NCBI RefSeq assembly: GCF_041261445.1
Contig: NZ_JBGCCU010000037.1
Location: 37,542 to 101,541 of the forward strand
DNA from: Catenulispora sp. EB89
GTDB lineage: Bacteria > Actinomycetota > Actinomycetes > Streptomycetales > Catenulisporaceae
Length of the DNA: 64,000 nucleotides
Direction: 5' to 3'
Below the pieces are notes generated by a model. That model was not told the origin of the DNA. It ran no database searches and saw only the letters and a list, made by a program, of their open reading frames with translations. Each line of letters starts with the position of its first letter. Within the stretch, counting starts at the first letter, position 1. Both the position numbers and the translations under genes were made by a program. Shown here one piece after another: positions 54,382-62,639 of the stretch.

Positions 54382-55137
54382 CTACCAGTGACACGCCGCG
54401 CGCATCGCGGCGTGCTCGGCCAACTGCGCGTGCAACGCTCGCTCGGCCTCGGGGTACTCCACCGGGATCGGCGTCACGACCCGTTCCTGGAAGCGGGGTG
54501 TGCCGTCGGCATTGGTGATCTGCCGCTTCAGGCGCCGGACCACGACCTCGCGCAGTGCGGTGGCGTCCGGCTCGGCACCGCGGATGAACTTCTGGTCGTC
54601 GATGATCTCCAGGAGAGCGGTGAACGACTGCTGGTAGCCGTTGTGCGGGGTCGCAGACAGGAACAGACGGTGCTCGAAGTACGGCGCGATCCGGCGCAGC
54701 AGCTTGGTCTGCTGGGAGTCCACCGCGTAGACCTGCTTCGGCGCCGCCGGAGCCACGTGGTGCGCCTCATCCAGGATCAGCAGGCCAAAAGGCCGCTTAG
54801 TACTGTCGGGACCGTCCTGCTGCAACACCTCATCCAGCAGCCGCTGGCCCTTGGGCTGATGGAGCCACGGCAAGCTTACGATCGACAGCGGAAACACACG
54901 GAACGGGTTCGCCGCCGAACCGTGGGACCGGCGCAGCCGGGCAGCCGAGGCGGAGTCGATGATCGTGAAGTCCAGGCCGAACTTGTCGGCCATCTCGTCA
55001 CGCCACTTCAGCGTCAACCCGGCCGGGCAGATGATCATGACCCGGCGGGTCCGGTGCCGTAGCAGCAGCTCGGAGGCGACGAGCCCGGCCTCGATCGTCT
55101 TACCCAGACCCACATCGTCGGCCAGCAGCAGGTTCAC
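54382..55137 (-). pseudogene. SNF2-like helicase fragment (DISARM DrmD-like)
   Basis: About 250 residues of a superfamily 2 helicase: Walker A LLLADDVGLGKTIEAGLV, MIICPAGLTLKWRDEM, DEAH box LLILDEAHHVAPAA, FLSATPHNGYQQSF and REVVVRRLKRQI. This layout matches the DrmD class of DISARM and related PLD-associated helicases. Just upstream the frame breaks (EAPR in one frame, VNLLLADD in the next) and the C-terminal helicase lobe is absent; the frame ends in HAAMRAACHW. It is therefore a remnant without the rest of the system. Confidence 0.65.
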
Positions 55138-55505
55138 GCGGCGCCTCCACGGCCCGTGACATCGGCTCCAGCTGGTTGGCAGGCGGTTGCGACCTCGTCC
55201 CCGTCGGCGCCGGGTCGTGCCCAACCGGACGGTCGAAGAAGTTCTTGGGAATCGCCCCGGAGACCGACACCGGCGATTCTCCTAACCAGTCTCGGATAGC
55301 AGAGGCGTAGTCGTCCGCCAAAGCGGGCTGAGTACGCAGCCGCGCCCCAAAGACGTCGATCCACCCGATCGTGTGTCCTGCGGGACGACACGGCCACGCC
55401 TGCGGCTCCGGAGCAGCTACCACTCCTACGGTGGCTCAGTCCTCCGGCTGATGTCGGATCCACCACCGGCGGAGTGCCGGGTGAGCCCGCAGGGATCCCT
55501 GAAGC
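55138..55505. other. Gap upstream of the helicase remnant
   Basis: A minus-strand frame here reads IGWIDVFGARLRTQPALADD and IPKNFFDRPVGHDPAPTG before the helicase frameshift and may be the decayed 5' part of the same gene. No intact gene is supported. The prepilin-peptidase promoter should lie at its right end. Confidence 0.35.
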
Positions 55506-56234
55506 ATGCAGAACCGTCTCCTGTCGCGAGCCGTGAACGCCTCACCGCAGGCCCGCCGCCTGGCCGATGCACTCGTACAGGCCCACAGCGCCGGCACGCA
55601 GGTATCAGAGCTGATTCCCACGACTCGTGCGGCGCTGGATCAGCTCGCGAAGACTTACGTCGACCGTGGCCCGGAGCCCGGTGCCGCGGACGGAGGGCGG
55701 CGGCCGGTGCGCCTGCCGCTGCGCGGCTGGATCGTCGCGCTGGCCTGCATCAACGTCGAACTCCTACTGGTGATCCTGCGGCTGGTCAACGACGACCAGC
55801 TCCCCGTCTATTCCTACTTCTCGATCGTCGGCACGCTGCTGGCGGCGATCGACATCGCGGTGATGCGCCTGCCGAATTGGCTGACGCTGCCGTCCTACCC
55901 AGCGATCCTGGCGCTGTTGGGCCTCAACGCCCGCTGGTACGGCGACGGCGCGGCGATGATCCGGGCGGTGGAGGCTGCTGGCGTTGTGCTCGGGTTGTTC
56001 CTGATGCTGTGCCTGCTCACGGATACCGGTCTCGGGGACCTAAAGTTCGCCGGGCTCGTCGGGCTTACGCTCGGCGCCCGGAGTTGGGGGTCGGTGCTTG
56101 AGGGGTTCGCCATCGCTTGGGGTATCGCGGCGATCTGGGGCATCGTGCAGCTGTTCCGCGGCCGCTTAAAGAGCAGAATTCCGCTCGGGCCGTACCTGAC
56201 CGCGGGCACCATGCTCGCCCTGCTGTGGCCGTGA
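55506..56234 (+). CDS. A24-type prepilin peptidase-like membrane protein
   Basis: A 242-residue protein. A soluble N-terminus of about 75 residues precedes six or more membrane helices. The two aspartates of A24 peptidases are present: IDIAVMRLPNWLTLP (first Asp, then R-LPN) and TDTGLGDLKFAGLVGL (GxGD). IPLGPYLTAGTMLALL is the usual C-terminal segment. Such enzymes cleave type IV/Tad pilin leaders. No pilus genes are adjacent, so it is an orphan here. Confidence 0.78.
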   Translation: MQNRLLSRAVNASPQARRLADALVQAHSAGTQVSELIPTTRAALDQLAKTYVDRGPEPGAADGGRRPVRLPLRGWIVALACINVELLLVILRLVNDDQLPVYSYFSIVGTLLAAIDIAVMRLPNWLTLPSYPAILALLGLNARWYGDGAAMIRAVEAAGVVLGLFLMLCLLTDTGLGDLKFAGLVGLTLGARSWGSVLEGFAIAWGIAAIWGIVQLFRGRLKSRIPLGPYLTAGTMLALLWP

Positions 56235-56443
56235 GCAGCTCCTCGGCAGAGCACGGCGGGCTTACGCCTGAGCCGTGTACGACAGTGCCGCCGGTTAGCG
56301 TGGGCAGCGTCCGTCGTCTCTGCCAGGCGTAGCACGAGGCGCGGCGTCGTCGGACCGAGAAGAGAACGATGGTTCGTTCTGGACCAGGCTGAGGGCACCT
56401 CGGCCCGACCGAGTTGGTCGCCATGCTCGGAATGGAATGGTCG

Positions 56444-56674
56444 TCAGTGCGAGGTGAGGCTGAGCGCCGCGACAGAGGTGGATGTTTCGGCGCGGCCATC
56501 GAATCCAGCTTCGCGAAGGCGCCTGGCTGCCCGGATGAGCTCCGATGGCACAGGTTCATCGATCTCGATGAGTCCTGAACTGTCGTAACTCTTCAATCGG
56601 ATGACCTCTCCCGCGAGCATTGACAGGACCCTGTCAGCAGGAATCGAACCAGCCAGATAATCGGTGAAGCTCAT
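56444..56674 (-). CDS. Small hypothetical protein (76 aa)
   Basis: A short frame from the ATG at 56674 encoding SFTDYLAGSIPADRVLSMLA and LRKEL-like helices ending in VPSELIRAARRLREAGFDG. It has no clear ribosome site and no known family; a TTG at 56713 is an alternative start. It diverges from the Nudix gene at 56789. Confidence 0.35.
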   Translation of the reverse strand: MSFTDYLAGSIPADRVLSMLAGEVIRLKSYDSSGLIEIDEPVPSELIRAARRLREAGFDGRAETSTSVAALSLTSH

Positions 56675-56788
56675 CAGGAAGACGAACGGGCGACGCTGAT
56701 GGTGAGCGGCCAAGTGGAAGCGCCGGTGATCTCACTCGATGCACGTTAGCCTCGATAGGAGAAGACAGCCGATCTCGGAAGGCGTGGC

Positions 56789-57313
56789 GTGTCGGTGAGT
56801 TTCGAGCAGGACATGGCGGCTGAGGGTGAGCCGGAGGCCGAGTTCAATCCGGGAATCGCCGCAAGGCTGCCATCTAAGCGAGTCGCTGCCGGCGCACTCT
56901 TCCGCGACGGGCAGGGCCGGATTCTCATGGTCGAGCCGGCGTACAAGCCCACGTTGGAAATTCCCGGTGGGGTGGTTGAGGCTGACGAGCCGCCGCTAGA
57001 TGCCTGTGTCCGCGAGGTCTGGGAAGAGCTGGGGTTGGACCTCACGATCGGGCGGCTCCTGGTCGTGGATTGGAAGCCGCGCCACGGTGTCTGGGGCGAC
57101 ATCATTTCGTTCATCTTTGATGGCGGTGTTCTCACCGAGGACGAGATTGCCGCGATCAAGCTGCAGCCCGATGAGCTGCGCGCGGTCCACCGTCTCGCGA
57201 TCGCAGACATCGCCGAGAGGGTGAGGCCCAGCATGCACCGACGGATCGCACAAGCAGACGAGGCGGCAAGGTCCGGGGAGACCATCTACCTTCAGTTCAG
57301 CCGGCGCGTGTAG
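56789..57313 (+). CDS. Nudix hydrolase
   Basis: A 174-residue Nudix protein: strand ALFRDGQGRILMVEP, then box GGVVEADEPPLDACVREVWE followed by ELGL. The GTG at 56789 follows GGAAGG by 6 nt. The C-terminal helix RPSMHRRIAQADEAARSGET is like that of regulators' partner Nudix proteins. It converges with the NLR-like gene (122-bp gap). No link to that gene is evident beyond position. Confidence 0.75.
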   Translation: MSVSFEQDMAAEGEPEAEFNPGIAARLPSKRVAAGALFRDGQGRILMVEPAYKPTLEIPGGVVEADEPPLDACVREVWEELGLDLTIGRLLVVDWKPRHGVWGDIISFIFDGGVLTEDEIAAIKLQPDELRAVHRLAIADIAERVRPSMHRRIAQADEAARSGETIYLQFSRRV

Positions 57314-57435
57314 TTGTTCCAAGGATCGAAACTCGTGAGGCTTCGGATCCAAGGGCTTCGTCGAGCGGTGACGTAGCCCGAGGAATATGAGTTCCGGGGC
57401 ACGACCCGGAGAAGACGGGCACAGCGGCAATTCCG

Positions 57436-59679
57436 TTATGCCGTGCCCAACTCGTTCAGTGCGGCCTCAAGCAGGCCGGCAAGTTCCTGGTCCGCAGGGC
57501 CGAGCAGCCATGTCGCCCTGAAGAGAGCCTTGCGGGCCGTGGCAAGGTCGCCAAGGGCGGCGTGGACTTGAGCTGAGGCGAGGGCAACGTAGGCAATATC
57601 GGTTGGCGTGCCATGTTCTTGAAACAAGTCGTCGGCACGGCTCAGCTCGTCAGCAGCTTTGTTCGCGCGCCCCTGGGCGTGGAGGGCTTTGCCAAGTGCG
57701 AGACGGGTGCGAGCCTCGCCCCATTGGTTGCCGGTGTCGACGCGGATCACCAATGCATGTCGCAGTGCTTCTTCGGCAGCAGCGGCGTTACCGACAGCTA
57801 AGTGCGCCTCGCCGAGATTGTGCAGCGTGAACCCCGTGCCGTGCGTGTCACTCGCCTGGCGCAGCAGCACCAGTCCGCGCTCGATAGCTGTGATCGCGTC
57901 GTCGGCGCGGTGAAGCGCAGTGAATGCTGTACCGAGGTTCGACAAGCTGCGCCCCTGTGACTGGTGTAGGCCGAGCTCTTCGTAGCCGTCGGCCGCGGCC
58001 TCGTATCGTGTTCGGGCTGATTCGGCGTCGCCAGCTTCCAGCAGAGTCGAGCCGAGGTTGTTGAGCGCAGACAACCTGCCCACGCGGTCTCCAGCAGCAG
58101 CGAACAACGGCAGCGCCCGTTCCAAGACGGCTGCTGATTCCTCGAACCGACGCAGGTCACGGTAGGCGATGCCCAGGTTGGTAAGCAGCCAGGCAAGAGC
58201 GGCGTCGTCCCCGTCGCGTTCAGCAGCGCCGATCGCGAGAGTGAATGTAGTGGTCCAGTCGTTCCAATACTTGCGTAGGTTGTAGAAGCCGCCGAGCTGC
58301 ATGGCCAGCTGATGGCACAGCCGATACTGTCCGCGGCTGGAGGCCGTCCGCACCGCCGAAGCCAGGTTCGCTCGTTCTTGTTCGCACCATCGGAGCGCCG
58401 ACTCTTGGTCGTTGAAGGTCTTTGGCACGACCTGCGACGGTGGGGCGGCGAGTGCAGCCAAGTACCGGAAAGGCAGATGCACCGCGGCGTTGGTAACGGT
58501 GTACGCAAACCAGGACAGCAGCCGATCCGCGGCAGCGTCGATGGCGGCTCGGTCGTGATCGGCAGCGGCGAGTTCTGCGGCGTAGGCCCGCAGTAGGTCG
58601 TGCATCCCGAACCGGTTCCGGCCGACCTGCTCCACCAGGTGCAGGCCGGCCAGTCCCTCAAGGGTCCGCCGCGCCTCAACCAGTCCCGTACTGAACAGGG
58701 CCGCTGCTGCGTCAGTATCGATCTCGTGGCAAACGTGGAGACCCAACAGGCGGAATGCACGTGCCCACGGTTCCGGCAGCGCCTGGTAGGACCAGGAGAA
58801 TACCGACCGCACCGACTCCTCCGCACCGTCCAAGCCTTCGAGACGGCTGCCTTCCTCCGTGAGTTCGTCGACGAGGTCGGCGACCGTGGTGAAGGGGTGG
58901 GTGGCGAGGTGGTCGCCGGCGATCCGCAGTGCCAGCGGCAGACGTCCGCACAACAGGGCCAGCTCACCGACTGGGCCGGGCTCGGAGTCGACACGTTCGG
59001 GTCCAGCGGCGGCGCGCAGCAGCGCGATTGCCTCATTTTCCGGCAAGACCATGATATCGAGTCGTGCGGCGCCTTCTCGCGCGGTCAAGCCGGCGAGACG
59101 GCTGCGGCTGGTGACGACGGTGGTGCAGCCGTGGGTGCCCGGAAGCAGAGGGCGGACCTGGTCGGCGTCGGCCGCGTTGTCCAGCACGACGAGCATCCGC
59201 CGGTCGGCCAGCAGCGACCGGTACAGCGCCGCCTTCGCGTCTGCGTCCGTGGGGATCTGTCCCGCTGGGACATGGAGCGCCCGCAGGAACATCTCCAATA
59301 CTTGATCCGTGGACGGTCGAGGGCCAGGGTCATAGCCGCGGAGGTTTACAAAGAGCTGCCCGTCCGCGTACTGGCTGCGGTTGTCGTGTGCCCACTGAAG
59401 CGCGATCGCTGTCTTGCCTGAGCCCGGACCGCCTGCGATCACCGCGATCCCCGGTCCGGACTCAGCAGCGTGCTGGTCCAGTGCGGCCAGCTCCGCGGTG
59501 CGGTTCACGAAGACCGCCGCGCGTACGGGCAGTTGTTGAGGCACTGGGCCCCAGGAGGATGCGGCGTGGAAGTGGACTCCCCCACTTATCGACCGAGCTT
59601 GTACCGCATGCCCTGACACCTTACCGGACAAATCATTCGTCGCGGACACCGGGACAACGGACTGCGGATCTTCAGGCAC
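57436..59679 (-). CDS. NLR-like STAND ATPase (NB-ARC plus TPR) with N-terminal amyloid-like motif
   Basis: A 747-residue signal-transduction ATPase. Residues 15-38 (NDLSGKVSGHAV, QARSISGGVHFH) form a short motif of the type called bacterial amyloid signalling sequences. NB-ARC follows: P-loop GGPGSGKTAIAL (83-94), Walker B RRMLVVLDNAADAD, VVTSRSRLAGL, GRLPLALRIAGDHLA and the MHD-like FGMHDLLRAYA. The C-terminal half has at least six tetratricopeptide repeats (NLGIAYRDLRRFEESAAVLE and similar) for sensing. The GTG follows GGGAGA. It lies 88 bp after the small gene that carries a matching motif at its C-terminus. Confidence 0.85.
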   Translation of the reverse strand: MPEDPQSVVPVSATNDLSGKVSGHAVQARSISGGVHFHAASSWGPVPQQLPVRAAVFVNRTAELAALDQHAAESGPGIAVIAGGPGSGKTAIALQWAHDNRSQYADGQLFVNLRGYDPGPRPSTDQVLEMFLRALHVPAGQIPTDADAKAALYRSLLADRRMLVVLDNAADADQVRPLLPGTHGCTTVVTSRSRLAGLTAREGAARLDIMVLPENEAIALLRAAAGPERVDSEPGPVGELALLCGRLPLALRIAGDHLATHPFTTVADLVDELTEEGSRLEGLDGAEESVRSVFSWSYQALPEPWARAFRLLGLHVCHEIDTDAAAALFSTGLVEARRTLEGLAGLHLVEQVGRNRFGMHDLLRAYAAELAAADHDRAAIDAAADRLLSWFAYTVTNAAVHLPFRYLAALAAPPSQVVPKTFNDQESALRWCEQERANLASAVRTASSRGQYRLCHQLAMQLGGFYNLRKYWNDWTTTFTLAIGAAERDGDDAALAWLLTNLGIAYRDLRRFEESAAVLERALPLFAAAGDRVGRLSALNNLGSTLLEAGDAESARTRYEAAADGYEELGLHQSQGRSLSNLGTAFTALHRADDAITAIERGLVLLRQASDTHGTGFTLHNLGEAHLAVGNAAAAEEALRHALVIRVDTGNQWGEARTRLALGKALHAQGRANKAADELSRADDLFQEHGTPTDIAYVALASAQVHAALGDLATARKALFRATWLLGPADQELAGLLEAALNELGTA

Positions 59680-59767
59680 GTTCTCTCCCGAGGCAACGGC
59701 TGGGTCAGGCTAGGGTGGCGCAATAGCCGCAGATAGTTACATTCCGAGTATGATTCGGTGCGCCGCC

Positions 59768-60160
59768 TCACATGTGAACTCCGCCATGGACGTCGCCATC
59801 GATCTGCGCGAGCTTCGCAACCTGGCCGGCGTTTATGTTTCCGACCGTCAGCTCAGACGGCCTGGACGCTGGTTCCAGATTTGCGAGATCCCGCACCCGC
59901 TCAGGCTCGTTGCGGGCCAGCGCCGCAAGGTACCCAGCGATGAACGCGTTCAACTGTGCCTCATCAACTTGCCCACCGCCGAATAGGGCCAGGGCGTGCT
60001 GCCGCGAATCATCGAGCTCTATGGCAGCTGCCTCGACAGCAGCGCGTTCACCACGGCCCCAGCGCCGAGCGAGGGCGTCGCGCGTGAGGGTCCAGGCATC
60101 GCCGAGCATGGCTTGGGCGAGCTTCTGCGCTCCGGGAAGAAGCAGGGTCGAGACGTCCAC
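59768..60160 (-). CDS. Small effector-like protein with C-terminal amyloid-like motif
   Basis: A 130-residue protein. The N-terminus (LLLPGAQKLAQAMLGDAWTL, then RDALARRWGRG) matches a common actinobacterial family with a helical, possibly membrane-acting N-terminal domain comparable to Bell/HeLo-type cell-death domains. The last residues NINAGQVAKLAQIDGDVHGG, then VHM, align without gaps with the NLR motif (G, I, G, V, H conserved). The GTG at 60160 follows GGAGG by 10 nt; a GTG at 60193 is the alternative. Directly upstream of the NLR-like gene and co-directional. Confidence 0.65.
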   Translation of the reverse strand: MDVSTLLLPGAQKLAQAMLGDAWTLTRDALARRWGRGERAAVEAAAIELDDSRQHALALFGGGQVDEAQLNAFIAGYLAALARNEPERVRDLANLEPASRPSELTVGNINAGQVAKLAQIDGDVHGGVHM

Positions 60161-60532
60161 GGCTGGCAGGACCTCCAATGCGTCGGCATGCACACCATAC
60201 GGCCAGCATCAGGCCTCTGCGAACCTCTTTCGCGGCCTTAGGTTCAGAGCCTAGGGACGCCACGAACAGTCTCCGCGAGATGCTCGACGGCGAGACAGGG
60301 CGACGATCACACCCGTTACCTGTAGTGAAATGGCTCGGCACGCGACCTTCACCCGAAGCTGGCACCCAAAGCGGGGACGGTAAGTGACCGATCCACACTC
60401 AGGGGTTACCGAGATCGTGATCACTTTGTAGACTCGGTTCTCGCTGTGAAACGGGGAGGCGGGGGCGGCGGCGGATCTCAGGGCCGGCATGACCGTCATC
60501 CATGACGTGTGAGCCATACGGGGAGGGCACTG
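60161..60532. other. Gap upstream of the NLR/effector pair
   Basis: About 370 bases with no convincing gene. It should hold the leftward promoter for the effector-NLR pair and the rightward promoter for the truncated toxin. An 8-bp palindrome GTGATCAC at about 60418 is the only symmetry noticed. Confidence 0.4.
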
Positions 60533-60823
60533 ATGGCGCGTCCAGCAGGCTGGGACATCCTGGGACTGGATGGGGATCCGACACCGGGTGTGGTGGAGTC
60601 AGTGCAGGCTCTGGCCAAGGAGTTCGGGGACTTCGCGCATGATGTGGAGTCGGCGTATCGGAGCCTGAACTCGTTCGGATCGGACGCTTCGGCTTTGCAG
60701 TGGATTGGTCAAACTGCTGACGCGTTCAAGGGCCAGTTCGGTCCGTTGCCCGGCCGGCTGCAGAAGCTGTACACGTCCTACAGCGAGGCCTCCGATGCCT
60801 TGAGAGGGCGAGACGTACCGTGA
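60533..60823 (+). pseudogene. Truncated T7SS-type polymorphic toxin, N-terminal domain
   Basis: GGGGAGGG precedes the ATG. WDILGLDGDPTPG, then VQALAKEFGDFAHDVESAYR and WIGQTADAFKGQFGPLPGRL plus YTSYSEASDAL are the conserved N-terminus of putative T7SS-secreted polymorphic toxins of actinobacteria (WxG-like helical hairpin). After SDAL, where the family continues with AYWPKL, the frame enters the IS at 60804 and stops at 60823. The linker and toxin domain are lost. Confidence 0.7.
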
Positions 60824-60844
60824 TGTCCGGTATGGGTTTGCTCG

Positions 60845-61735
60845 ATGGTGTGGCGTTCGGCTGAACCGCCCGACAGGCTGGCGGTTGCGTGGTTCGCTGG
60901 TTCGGTGAGCGAGCGACTGCCGTACAAGAGCGATGTGTCGGATGCGCAGTGGGCGTTGATCGAACCGGTGATCGTGGCGTGGAAAGCGCAGCATCCGTCG
61001 CCGACCGGGCATTCGGGCGTCTACGACTACCGGGAGATCGTGAACGGGATCTTCTATCAGAACCGGACCGGCTGTCAGTGGGACTATCTTCCGCATGATC
61101 TTCCGCCGCCCGGCGCGGTGAAGTACTACTTCTACACCTGGCGCGATGACGGGTTGGACGAGGTCATCCATGACCTGTTGCGGGCGCAGGTGCGCGAGAA
61201 GGCCGGCCGGTCCGAGGACCCGTCGTTGGTGGTGGCCGACACGCAGAGCCTGCACGCGGCGATGAACGTGCCCGCGGCCACGACGGGTAAGGACGCGAAC
61301 AAGAAGGTACCGGGTCGGAAACGCGGACTCGCGGTGGATGTCATAGTGCTAGTCATCGCGGTGGTCGTGGCCTCGGCCGGGCTGCACGACAACGTGTTCG
61401 GGACCCGTCTGCTGGACAAGGTCGCCGCCAAGGCCCCCACGGTCACCACGGCGCTGGTCGACCAGGGCTTCAAGAACAGCGTCGTCGAGCACGGCGCCGG
61501 ACTCGACATCACCGTCCAGATCGTGCAGCGCAACCCGGAACAGACCGGCTTCGTCCCGCAGCCGATCCGCTGGCGTGTCGAACAGACCAACGGCACGCTG
61601 CTTCTGCAGCGCCGACTGGTCCGCGAGTACGAGGCCACCGAGTCATCCTCCGAATCCCGCGTCTACTGGGCGATAACGTCGATCATGGCGCGGCGGCTAA
61701 CCGGCGAGACCATCCCGACCTGGCGCGGAGCATAG
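60845..61735 (+). CDS. IS5-family DDE transposase
   Basis: Up to 296 residues. SDVSDAQWALIEPVI and YDYREIVNGIFYQNRTGCQW are the typical IS5-group N-terminus. DDE candidates are Asp in VVADTQSLHAA, Asp in TTALVDQGFKN and Glu in RWRVEQTNGTLLLQRRLVREYE (shown in part: RWRVEQTNGT, LVREYE). A GTG at 60905 (SERLPYKSDV) is the usual family start; the ATG at 60845 is the longest form. Confidence 0.83.
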   Translation: MVWRSAEPPDRLAVAWFAGSVSERLPYKSDVSDAQWALIEPVIVAWKAQHPSPTGHSGVYDYREIVNGIFYQNRTGCQWDYLPHDLPPPGAVKYYFYTWRDDGLDEVIHDLLRAQVREKAGRSEDPSLVVADTQSLHAAMNVPAATTGKDANKKVPGRKRGLAVDVIVLVIAVVVASAGLHDNVFGTRLLDKVAAKAPTVTTALVDQGFKNSVVEHGAGLDITVQIVQRNPEQTGFVPQPIRWRVEQTNGTLLLQRRLVREYEATESSSESRVYWAITSIMARRLTGETIPTWRGA

Positions 61736-61745
61736 GAGAATGCCG

Positions 61746-62153
61746 GTGAGCAGAACCGCTCTGGAGAAGATCGCCGACCGCGAGCAGGCCGTCACCGCCA
61801 CCACCGAGCACGTCAGGGCACAGATCGACACACTGGCCGGACAGCTGCGCGACTTGGAAGCCGAACTCGCCGACCTGCAGGTGGCCCGAAAGGTCATCCT
61901 CGCTCTCGGTGATGACGAGCCCGCCGGCCCCCGGCTGCCAGACAACCCCGTCTATCAGCACATCCTCACCGCACTGACCGATGCCACCACGCCGATGCGC
62001 GCGAAAGACCTGTGCCACGCCCTGGACCTGGGTGTCGAGTCCACCAAGATCGAAGGGATGCGTTCCAAGCTCAAACGCCTCGTCGCCACCGGCCTCGTCG
62101 TCGAAGACGAACCCGGCTTGTTCACCCTGCCGCGCCCAAGCCCCAACAACTAA
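61746..62153 (+). CDS. IS passenger protein, winged-helix-like
   Basis: A 135-residue protein within the IS, 10 bp after the transposase. A coiled coil (VRAQIDTLAGQLRDLEAELA) is followed by a winged-helix-like end (MRAKDLCHALDLGVESTKIE, then LVATGLVVEDEPGLF). The GTG at 61746 has GGAGA 7 nt upstream; the ATG at 61740 is too close to it. A DNA-binding regulator or accessory factor of transposition is plausible. Confidence 0.6.
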   Translation: MSRTALEKIADREQAVTATTEHVRAQIDTLAGQLRDLEAELADLQVARKVILALGDDEPAGPRLPDNPVYQHILTALTDATTPMRAKDLCHALDLGVESTKIEGMRSKLKRLVATGLVVEDEPGLFTLPRPSPNN

Positions 62154-62219
62154 CCCGCTGACCAGCCCGCCTCACCCAACGCCAGCGATGAACCGGGCAT
62201 CACGGTACATCCCGCCCTC

Positions 62220-62637
62220 TGAGTAGCGACAGCGCGGCCGAGCGCATGATGTCGTCGGTGCGCGGACCCCAGTACGCGGTGTAGATCTTGCGGAAGATGC
62301 CGACCAGGTTGTCGACCACGAGCTGCGTCTGCTGCTCGCCTTTTGCGGCCAGGACGTTCAGCGCCGGACGGATGTCTTCCCGGGCCGGATCCAGCAGGAT
62401 CGTCGGCTCGATGGCACGCTCGGGGAGCCGGGCGATGATATCCGGGACGAGGTCGCCTTTGGGGTCGATGACCACTGCGCCACGGCCGGCTTCGATATCC
62501 GCGAGGACCATGTTCGCCATCAGAGTGGACTTGCCGGAGCCGGTCGCCCCGATGACGTGTAGGTGGTGGCGTGAGTCAGCGATCGTCAGACCGACCGAGC
62601 GTCCGCCGCCGGCATCGGCGACGCCCAGCGGCTTCAA
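62220..62637 (-). pseudogene. VirD4/TraD-type coupling protein fragment
   Basis: A truncated P-loop ATPase: LHVIGATGSGKSTLMANMVL (Walker A), GAVVIDPKGDLVPDIIARL (Walker B-like), then TDDIMRSAALSLL where the IS cuts it. This is the core of conjugative coupling proteins that pump DNA into the transfer channel. The 5' side merges with the end of the IS110 element, so both ends are missing. It is direct evidence of a former conjugative element. Confidence 0.72.
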
Positions 62638-62639
62638 CC

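Larger units (their letters stand above)
60804..62219 (+). mobile_element. IS5-family insertion sequence, 1416 bp, complete
   Basis: The ends are 27-bp inverted repeats (60804-60830 and 62193-62219) identical at 24 positions, beginning GAGGGCG and ending CCGG with GTACCGTGATG in the middle. TGA flanks both ends (60801-60803 and 62220-62222), consistent with a 3-bp target duplication. It carries a DDE transposase and a small passenger gene. The genes broken at its two ends are different, so DNA between them was probably lost after insertion. Confidence 0.8.

Noticed and set aside
33527..55137. A complete DISARM system assembled from the PLD protein and helicase remnant
   Set aside because: The PLD protein is far longer than DrmC, the helicase is a fragment 18 kb away on other transcription units, and DrmA and DrmB are absent.
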